Part shown: in pieces, positions 1 to 4,741 of the stretch
How the letters are laid out: the number at the start of each line of letters is the position of its first letter
Numbering within the stretch: the stretch's first letter is position 1
Position numbers and translations under genes: made by a program
Notes under the pieces: generated by a model
Told to the model about the DNA's origin: nothing
Databases searched by the model: none
The model's input: the letters and a program-made list of their open reading frames with translations, nothing else
NCBI GenBank assembly: GCA_029977305.1
Contig: JAPOLF010000147.1
Span: 1-5,204 of the forward strand
Reading direction: 5' to 3'
Length of the DNA stretch: 5,204 nucleotides
DNA from: a bacterium
GTDB lineage: Bacteria > Chloroflexota > Chloroflexia > Thermomicrobiales > UBA6265

Positions 1-1333
1 TCCGGCCTCCGGGACCCTGTCGACCCTCGAAGTTGCGATTCGACGTCGACGCACAGCGCTGGCCGGGGGAGAGTTTGTCGGGATTCATGCCGAGGCACAT
101 GCTGCACCCGGCGGCGCGCCATTCAAACCCTGCTTCCAGAAAGACCTTGTCAAGTCCTTCCTGTTCCGCCTGCGCGCGAACTCGCATTGATCCGGGGACC
201 ACCATGGCCCGGACCCCCTCGCCCACCTTGCGGCCCTCGACCACCGATGCGGCCAGGCGGAGATCCTCGATCCGGCTGTTGGTGCAGGAGCCGATGAAAA
301 CCGTATCGGTGCGGATGTCCCGCATCGGGGTGCCAGGTGTCAGGTCCATGTACTTGAGCGCCCGTGCAGCGGCCTCGCGTCCGGAAGGATCGTTGAACGA
401 GTCCGGGTCAGGCACCACGTCGTCGATCGGAATGACTTGCCCCGGGTTCGTCCCCCATGACACATGCGGGTAAATCGCGGTCCCGTCGAGCATGATTTCC
501 TTGTCGAAGGCTGCGCCGGCATCGGTGGGCAGGGTGCGCCACGCGTCGAGGGCTGCCTCCCACGCCGCTCCCTTGGGGGCGTGCTGCCGACCCTCGATGT
601 AGGCGAACGTGGTGTCGTCCGGAGCGACCATGCCAGCCTTCGCACAGGCCTCGATCGACATGTTGCAGATGGTCATCCGGCCCTCCATGGAGAGGCCCCG
701 AATGGTGGAACCGCGGTACTCGACGATGTGGCCGATGCCGCCGCCCGTGCCGATCTTGCCGATGATGGCGAGAATCACATCCTTGGCGGTCGCTCCCTCG
801 GGGAGATCTCCGTCGACGGTGATCGCCATCGTCTTCGGCTTCACCTGCGGCAGGCACTGGGTGGCAAGGACATGTTCGACCTCGCTGGTGCCGATGCCGA
901 AGGCCAGCGCCCCGAAAGCTCCATGTGTGCTGGTGTGGCTGTCTCCGCAGACGATGGTCATGCCCGGTTGGGTCAACCCCAACTCGGGGCCGATGACGTG
1001 GACGATGCCCTGACCAGGATCAGCCATCGGATAGAGCTTGACGCCGAACTCCTTGCAGTTCTTGCTGAGCATCGTGACCTGCGTGGCGGAGATCGGGTCG
1101 GCGATCGGGAGATCGATGCCGATGGTCGGCACATTGTGGTCGGCCGTTGCAACGGTCAGATCGGGACGACGCACCGGACGTCCCGCCATCCTCAGGCCAT
1201 CGAATGCTTGCGGCGAGGTGACCTCGTGGACAAGGTGGAGGTCGATGAAGAGCAGGTCCGGTTCGCCCGTGGCCGAACGCACGACATGCTGATCCCAGAG
1301 CTTCTCACTGAGGGTTCTCGGCTGAGTCACCAC
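1..1333 (-). CDS. leuC: 3-isopropylmalate dehydratase large subunit LeuC, 3' end cut by window edge
   Basis: Large subunit of isopropylmalate isomerase, an aconitase-family [4Fe-4S] enzyme. With LeuD it converts 2-isopropylmalate to 3-isopropylmalate in cytosolic leucine synthesis. My hand translation gives 444 uninterrupted codons with no stop before position 1. The family is usually about 465-475 residues, so roughly 20-30 codons and the stop lie outside. Visible landmarks are TLSEKLWDQHVV near the N terminus, the aconitase signature CGDSHTSTHGAFGALAFGIG (about 129-148), GTGGGIGHIVEYRG (about 195-208), and the three cluster-ligand cysteines: C350 in GSCTNSRIEDL, and C410 and C413 in GCSMCLGMNPD. 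The end reads STSNRNFEGRQG, the usual approach to the C terminus. The start is GTG at 1333-1331, directly followed by a second in-frame GTG (1330-1328). No in-frame start lies between the leuA stop and these codons. The AGTAGG site six bases upstream favours the first GTG. leuC follows leuA by 36 bases, and leuD is expected next on the left. Function is near certain; only the start codon choice is open. Confidence 0.97.
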   Translation of the reverse strand, partial: MVTQPRTLSEKLWDQHVVRSATGEPDLLFIDLHLVHEVTSPQAFDGLRMAGRPVRRPDLTVATADHNVPTIGIDLPIADPISATQVTMLSKNCKEFGVKLYPMADPGQGIVHVIGPELGLTQPGMTIVCGDSHTSTHGAFGALAFGIGTSEVEHVLATQCLPQVKPKTMAITVDGDLPEGATAKDVILAIIGKIGTGGGIGHIVEYRGSTIRGLSMEGRMTICNMSIEACAKAGMVAPDDTTFAYIEGRQHAPKGAAWEAALDAWRTLPTDAGAAFDKEIMLDGTAIYPHVSWGTNPGQVIPIDDVVPDPDSFNDPSGREAAARALKYMDLTPGTPMRDIRTDTVFIGSCTNSRIEDLRLAASVVEGRKVGEGVRAMVVPGSMRVRAQAEQEGLDKVFLEAGFEWRAAGCSMCLGMNPDKLSPGQRCASTSNRNFEGRQGPGGR

Positions 1334-1339
1334 GATGGA

Positions 1340-1349
1340 CCTACTCCCT
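1340..1349 (-). promoter_or_regulatory. Ribosome binding site of leuC
   Basis: On the minus strand this reads AGGGAGTAGG. The AGTAGG part ends six bases before the GTG at 1333 and nine before the GTG at 1330; the AGGGAG part is ten and thirteen bases away. The spacing therefore favours the upstream GTG. It sits in the 36-base leuA-leuC spacer, where I see no hairpin or promoter, so translation of leuC from the leuA message is the simplest reading. Confidence 0.6.
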
Positions 1350-1369
1350 GTGTGTTCCCGGATGCGCCG

Positions 1370-2950
1370 CTAGGACCAGCGAGAGACGGACGAGACCGGG
1401 CCGGGGATCTCCCCGGTGGTTTGGCCGTTGACCACCTTGCTGAGGGCGGCGAGGTAGGCGCGGGCACTCGCCTCGACGACATCGGTGGCGAGACCAGTGC
1501 CGGTATAGAGATTCCCACCGGAGCGAACCCGCAGGCGGACGAGACCCTGGGCATCCTCGCCCGGGGTGACCGCCTCGACGTGGTACTCCTCGAGTTCGCA
1601 GGGGATGCCGATCGCGCTGTCGATCGCCTCGAGCAGGGCATCGATGCCGCCGTTGCCGACGCCGTCCCCGGCCACTTCCTGATCGCCCTTGCGCACGACC
1701 ACGCTGGCCGAAGCCTGGTCCCCGGTGCCAATGCTCGCGCTCCAGCGGACGAGATGAAATGTCGAGATCTCCGCCTCGAGTTGGTCTTCGACCAGCGCGA
1801 TGAGATCCGCCGCAGTCACGGTCTTCTTGCGATCAGCAAGTTCCGTGAAGCGCTGGTACGCGACCGCAAACTGCTCGTCATCGAGCCGGATGCCAGTCTG
1901 CTCGAGGGCGTTGCGGAACCCGGCACGACCGGAGTGCTTACCGATGACGAGGCGGGTACCTTCCCAGCCCACATCGGTCGGCTTCATGATCTCGTAGGTG
2001 TCCGGGTTCTTCAGCATGCCGTCTTGGTGGATGCCGGCCTCGTGGGCGAAGGCATTGGCACCGATGATCGCCTTGTTCGGCGCGACGACCAAGCCGGTCA
2101 ACTGGCTGACGAGTCGGCTGGTCGGCACGAGGCGATTCTTCACGATGCCGGTATGACACCCGCCGAATTGCTGACCGCGGGTGTCGAGCGCCATCACCAC
2201 TTCCTCTAGGGAGGTGTTGCCGGCCCGCTCACCGATGGCATTCATCGTGACCTCGACCTGCCCCGCCCCGGCAGCGACCGCCGCGAGGGTGTTGGCCGTC
2301 GCGAGTCCGAGGTCATCGTGGCAGTGAACGGAGAAGACCACATTCTCACTGCCGACGACGTGCGCATTCAGATACTCGATGAGGGCGGCGTACTCCAGCG
2401 GTGTCGTGTACCCGACCGTGTCCGGCACATTGAGCGTGGTGGCGCCTGCAGCGACAGCCGCGGAGAACACCTGGACGAGGTAGTCCCAATCGGACCGCGT
2501 GGCGTCTTCCGCCGAGAACTCGACGTCGCTGGTGAAGCTCTTCGCTAATCCGACCATGTTGGTGACGATCTCGAGCACCTCGGGTCGGGTCTTCTTGAGC
2601 TTGTACTCAAGGTGGATGTCCGAGGTCGCGATGAACGTGTGGATGCGCGGCGACTCCGCCGGCTTCACCGCCATTGCGGCGCGCTCGATGTCGTTCTTGT
2701 TGGCCCGGGCGAGGCCGGCGACGGTGCACCCCTTGACGCGAGTCGCGATGGAACGCACCGCCTCGAAATCCCCGGGAGATGCCGCCGGGAATCCGGCTTC
2801 CATGACATCCACCCCGAGCTCCACGAGCGCATCGGCGACCACAAGCTTCTCATCAGCGGTGAGCGTCGCGCCCGGCGACTGCTCCCCATCGCGGAGGGTG
2901 GTGTCGAAGACGATGATCCTGCGCCCGTTGGTGCTGCTCGTGTCGCTCAT
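1370..2950 (-). CDS. leuA: 2-isopropylmalate synthase LeuA (short type, 526 aa)
   Basis: Catalyses the committed step of leucine synthesis: acetyl-CoA plus 2-oxoisovalerate gives 2-isopropylmalate and CoA, in the cytosol, with a divalent metal. The N-terminal TIM barrel carries FDTTLRDGEQSPGA (about 15-28; R20 and D21 are the expected catalytic and metal residues), NVPDTVGYTTP (174-184), HCHDDLGLA (209-217; H209 and H211 are metal ligands) and GERAGNTSLEE (240-250). The linker region has HEAGIHQDG (303-311) and GKHSGR (337-342). The last ~130 residues form the LeuA regulatory domain, ending in YTGTGLATDVVEASARAYL, the type of segment that binds leucine in characterised homologues. Length and motifs fit the 500-530 residue bacterial type, not the longer Mycobacterium/Streptomyces type. 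Homocitrate and citramalate synthases share the barrel, but the adjoining leuC and the leucine-type C-terminal domain favour LeuA. The ATG at 2950 has an AAAGG site seven bases upstream. No frame disruption is seen. Confidence 0.97.
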   Translation of the reverse strand: MSDTSSTNGRRIIVFDTTLRDGEQSPGATLTADEKLVVADALVELGVDVMEAGFPAASPGDFEAVRSIATRVKGCTVAGLARANKNDIERAAMAVKPAESPRIHTFIATSDIHLEYKLKKTRPEVLEIVTNMVGLAKSFTSDVEFSAEDATRSDWDYLVQVFSAAVAAGATTLNVPDTVGYTTPLEYAALIEYLNAHVVGSENVVFSVHCHDDLGLATANTLAAVAAGAGQVEVTMNAIGERAGNTSLEEVVMALDTRGQQFGGCHTGIVKNRLVPTSRLVSQLTGLVVAPNKAIIGANAFAHEAGIHQDGMLKNPDTYEIMKPTDVGWEGTRLVIGKHSGRAGFRNALEQTGIRLDDEQFAVAYQRFTELADRKKTVTAADLIALVEDQLEAEISTFHLVRWSASIGTGDQASASVVVRKGDQEVAGDGVGNGGIDALLEAIDSAIGIPCELEEYHVEAVTPGEDAQGLVRLRVRSGGNLYTGTGLATDVVEASARAYLAALSKVVNGQTTGEIPGPVSSVSRWS

Positions 2951-2957
2951 GGGAATG

Positions 2958-2962
2958 CCTTT
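2958..2962 (-). promoter_or_regulatory. Ribosome binding site of leuA
   Basis: AAAGG on the minus strand, seven bases before the ATG of leuA. It lies only four bases downstream of the strong 2967-2998 hairpin. Ribosome loading on leuA could therefore be sensitive to that structure, which is an inference. Confidence 0.6.
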
Positions 2963-2966
2963 CTGG

Positions 2967-2998
2967 GCCCGCGGCGGCGAACCGTCGCCGCCGCGGGC
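2967..2998 (-). terminator. Strong GC hairpin between ilvC and leuA, terminator-like without a U tract
   Basis: A perfect 13-bp inverted repeat, GCCCGCGGCGGCG paired with CGCCGCCGCGGGC around the six-base loop ACGGTT (minus-strand sense). It occupies most of the 56-base gap and begins eight bases after the ilvC stop. It is followed by CCAGAAAGG rather than a run of T, so it is not a classic intrinsic terminator. It may act as a partial terminator, as a 3'-end block that stabilises the upstream ilv message, or as a structure affecting leuA translation. The hairpin is directly visible; its role is inferred. Confidence 0.6.
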
Positions 2999-3006
2999 TG
3001 GGAAGT

Positions 3007-4038
3007 TTAGACGTCTACTTCGCCGGAAGCCTTCGGCTTGCCCTGGGCGAGCCAGGTCATCATCTTGCGAAGCTCGGAGCCGACCTGCTCAACCTGGCTG
3101 TCGGCGCGCTCCTTGCGCATGGCAAGGAACTTCTTCCGGCCGCCTTCGTTGTTCTCCGCGATCCACTCCGAGGCGAACTCACCCTGCTGGATGCGCTGGA
3201 GCAGCTGGGCCATGGTCTCCTCGACGTGGGTGTCGATGATCTGCGGGCCGGCGTAGTAGTCGCCGTACTCCGCGGTGTCGGACACCGAGTAGCGCATGTA
3301 GCCGAGGCCGCCCTCGTAGATGAGGTCGACGATGAGCTTGAGTTCGTGGAGGCACTCGAAGTAGGCGATCTCCGGCTGGTACCCCGCCTTGACCAAAGTG
3401 TTGAACCCAGCCTCAATGAGGTGGCTGACGCCGCCACAGAGAACCGCCTGCTCACCAAAGAGGTCGGTCTCGGTCTCCTCCTTGAAGGTGGTGAGGAGCA
3501 CGCCGGCGCGGAGGCACCCGAGGCCGCGCGCATAAGCGAGCGCGTTGGTGAGGGCATTGCCCGAGGCGTCCTGGTGGACGGCCACAAGCGCCGGGACACC
3601 GACTCCCTCCTGGTAGAGCTCGCGGAGACGGTGGCCGGGGCTCTTCGGGGCGACCATGGTCACATCCACATTTGCCGGCGGCGTGATCGCACCGAAGTGG
3701 ATGTTGAAACCGTGGGCGAACATCAGGGTCTTGCCGGCCGAGAGGTTCGGCTCGATGTCCTGCTCGTAGACCCGCTTCTGCACGTGGTCGGGCACGAGGA
3801 CCATGATCACGTCGGCAACACCGGCCGCCTTGTCCGGGGTGAGGACGGTCAGGCCCTCGGACTCCGCCTTGGCCCGGCTCTTGCTGCCCTCGGGCAGGCC
3901 GACCACGACCTTGATGCCGGAATCACGCAGGTTGAGGGCGTGGGCATGCCCCTGGCTGCCGTAGCCGATGATCGCCACCGTCTTGCCAAGCAACGGCTGC
4001 AGGGTGGCGTCGCTCTCGTAGAAGACCGTTGCCGGCAT
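3007..4038 (-). CDS. ilvC: Ketol-acid reductoisomerase IlvC, class I (343 aa)
   Basis: Converts 2-acetolactate (or 2-aceto-2-hydroxybutyrate) to the 2,3-dihydroxy acid by a Mg-dependent alkyl shift and NAD(P)H reduction; shared by the valine, leucine and isoleucine routes, cytosolic. The N-terminal Rossmann domain has IIGYGSQGHAHALNLRDSG (23-41), the cofactor-specificity loop GLPEGSKS (47-54), AHGFNIHFG (108-116, H109) and APKSPGHRLRE (130-140, K132). The C-terminal knotted domain carries the Mg and substrate residues: D192 and E196 in ETDLFGEQAVLCGG, E228 and E232 in YFECLHELKLIVDLIYEGG, and S253 in RYSVSDTAEYGDY. At 343 residues it matches the short class I form; the class II insertion is absent. 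The start is ATG at 4038 with GAGGAG seven bases upstream. Oddity: the specificity loop has Pro49 where many NADPH enzymes have Arg (GLREGS), so cofactor preference cannot be assumed. Identity is certain. Confidence 0.98.
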   Translation of the reverse strand: MPATVFYESDATLQPLLGKTVAIIGYGSQGHAHALNLRDSGIKVVVGLPEGSKSRAKAESEGLTVLTPDKAAGVADVIMVLVPDHVQKRVYEQDIEPNLSAGKTLMFAHGFNIHFGAITPPANVDVTMVAPKSPGHRLRELYQEGVGVPALVAVHQDASGNALTNALAYARGLGCLRAGVLLTTFKEETETDLFGEQAVLCGGVSHLIEAGFNTLVKAGYQPEIAYFECLHELKLIVDLIYEGGLGYMRYSVSDTAEYGDYYAGPQIIDTHVEETMAQLLQRIQQGEFASEWIAENNEGGRKKFLAMRKERADSQVEQVGSELRKMMTWLAQGKPKASGEVDV

Positions 4039-4045
4039 GGATCTG

Positions 4046-4051
4046 CTCCTC
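4046..4051 (-). promoter_or_regulatory. Ribosome binding site of ilvC
   Basis: GAGGAG on the minus strand, seven bases before the ilvC ATG and downstream of the 4064-4084 hairpin. It is near-consensus and sets the ilvC start. Confidence 0.75.
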
Positions 4052-4063
4052 GTCGTTCACTGT

Positions 4064-4084
4064 GGGAGTCACCACGCGACTCCC
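4064..4084 (-). other. Hairpin in the ilvC 5' leader
   Basis: A perfect 7-bp inverted repeat, GGGAGTC and GACTCCC with the loop GCGTGGT (minus-strand sense), ending 25 bases before the ilvC ATG and 12 bases before its ribosome binding site. The repeat is directly visible. A role as an operator or leader structure is speculative. Confidence 0.4.
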
Positions 4085-4092
4085 CTCCTCGC

Positions 4093-4111
4093 CCCGAGCA
4101 CGTTGCCCGGG
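4093..4111 (-). other. Short hairpin in the ilvN-ilvC spacer
   Basis: CCCGGGC and GCTCGGG pair over seven positions with one G-U pair, around the loop AACGT (minus-strand sense). It lies between the two stronger hairpins and is the weakest of the three. Confidence 0.3.
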
Positions 4112-4126
4112 ACCCAACCGAACGAA

Positions 4127-4154
4127 CAGCGCCGCCCAACTGGTGGCGGCGCTG
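4127..4154 (-). terminator. Hairpin just after ilvN, possible weak terminator
   Basis: CAGCGCCGCC and GGCGGCGCTG form a perfect 10-bp stem around the eight-base loop ACCAGTTG (minus-strand sense), starting six bases after the ilvN stop. It is followed by TTCGTTCGGTT, which is only mildly T-rich. It is terminator-like in position and stem, but lacks a proper U tract. Confidence 0.45.
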
Positions 4155-4160
4155 CCTCGT

Positions 4161-4730
4161 CTAGTTTGCCAAAACTGCTGTCCCGTTGGGTACAGCCACT
4201 TCGTCCCGCTCTCCGCGGGGGGAATCCTTCAGCGCGGTCTGAGAGGCCCCCCGGGCCATGGCGACCGCGCCAGTGCGCACCAACTCCCGGATACCGAAGG
4301 ATTTCAACATGGTGAGGAACCCGCCGACGCGGTCCTCGGAGCCGACCATCTCGAGCAACAGGGTGTTCGGACTGACATCCACCACCCGTGCCTCAAAGAT
4401 CTGGGCAATCTGCAGGATCTCGGACCGATGCTGCGGCTTCGCGGCGACTTTCACCAAGACCAGCTCATGGGTGACCACGCCGGACTCGGGGAGATCCTGC
4501 ACTTTGAGGACCTCCATCAGCTTGTAGAGCTGCTTGCCGACCTGTTCCACCTCCTCGTCGCGACCACGCACGACGAGGGTGATCCGGGAAATTCCGGCCT
4601 GCTCGGAATGACCGACAGTGATCGAGTCAATGTTGAAGGAGCGCCGCCGGAGGAGCGACACCACGCGATTGAGGACGCCAGGGTGATCCTCGACCAAGAC
4701 CACCAAGGTATGTCGACGTTGCTCGGTCAC
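4161..4730 (-). CDS. ilvN: Acetolactate synthase small (regulatory) subunit IlvN/IlvH (189 aa)
   Basis: Regulatory subunit that binds and activates the IlvB catalytic subunit and, in characterised homologues, confers valine feedback inhibition. The N-terminal ACT domain spans about 6-80: HTLVVLVEDHPGVLNRVVSL, then RRRSFNIDSITVG and ISRITLVVRG. Gly18 and Asn33 sit where E. coli IlvH has G14 and N29 of the valine site, which suggests the enzyme is feedback-sensitive; Asp15 replaces Asn11. The second domain covers about 85-160 (THELVLVKVAA, RVVDVSPNTLLLEMVG, GIRELVRTGAVAMARG). A tail of about 27 residues after that is polar and unlike the usual short end; most family members have 160-175 residues. 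The start is GTG at 4730, with AGGAGG five bases upstream overlapping the ilvB stop, so the two subunits are probably translationally linked and made together. The symbol ilvH would serve equally. Confidence 0.96.
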   Translation of the reverse strand: MTEQRRHTLVVLVEDHPGVLNRVVSLLRRRSFNIDSITVGHSEQAGISRITLVVRGRDEEVEQVGKQLYKLMEVLKVQDLPESGVVTHELVLVKVAAKPQHRSEILQIAQIFEARVVDVSPNTLLLEMVGSEDRVGGFLTMLKSFGIRELVRTGAVAMARGASQTALKDSPRGERDEVAVPNGTAVLAN

Positions 4731-4735
4731 AGGTG

Positions 4736-4741
4736 CCTCCT
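4736..4741 (-). promoter_or_regulatory. Ribosome binding site of ilvN, overlapping the ilvB stop
   Basis: A perfect AGGAGG on the minus strand, five bases before the ilvN GTG. Its first two bases are the last two of the ilvB TAG stop. This fixes GTG at 4730 as the start and suggests that ribosomes ending on ilvB can reinitiate on ilvN. Confidence 0.8.

Larger units (their letters stand above)
4039..4160 (-). promoter_or_regulatory. ilvN-ilvC spacer with three successive hairpins
   Basis: This is the longest non-coding stretch in the window. In transcription order it holds a 10-bp stem (4154-4127), a 7-bp stem with one G-U pair, CCCGGGC/GCTCGGG around AACGT (4111-4093), and a perfect 7-bp stem GGGAGTC/GACTCCC around GCGTGGT (4084-4064), followed by the ilvC ribosome binding site. 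I see no -10 or -35 pair, no T-box-like element, and no short leader frame rich in Ile, Val or Leu. Possible roles are message processing or differential stability, partial termination after ilvBN, or a structured ilvC leader. GC-rich DNA forms hairpins easily, so a role is unproven. Confidence 0.4.

Noticed and set aside
340..857. Two minus-strand frames of 101 and 149 codons overlapping leuC
   Set aside because: Both are in the wrong frame within the continuous leuC reading frame, which carries every expected aconitase-family motif.
464..2209. A 581-codon open frame on the plus strand, antisense to leuC and leuA
   Set aside because: It lies entirely opposite two strongly conserved genes and across their junction. 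Its protein is rich in Arg, Asp, Gly and Leu without recognisable motifs, which is the usual by-product of GC-rich codon bias.
2499..3239. A 246-codon plus-strand open frame opposite the leuA start and ilvC end
   Set aside because: It runs through the hairpin and both genes, and its Arg/Ser/Pro-rich C-terminal half is typical of antisense translation of GC-rich DNA.
4039..4160. T-box or leader-peptide attenuator upstream of ilvC
   Set aside because: There is no T-box consensus, no specifier-like arrangement, and no short frame with clustered Ile, Val or Leu codons in the spacer.
3226..4164. A 312-codon plus-strand open frame opposite ilvC
   Set aside because: It is antisense to an intact, motif-complete ilvC, has no domain signature, and is explained by GC skew at codon positions.
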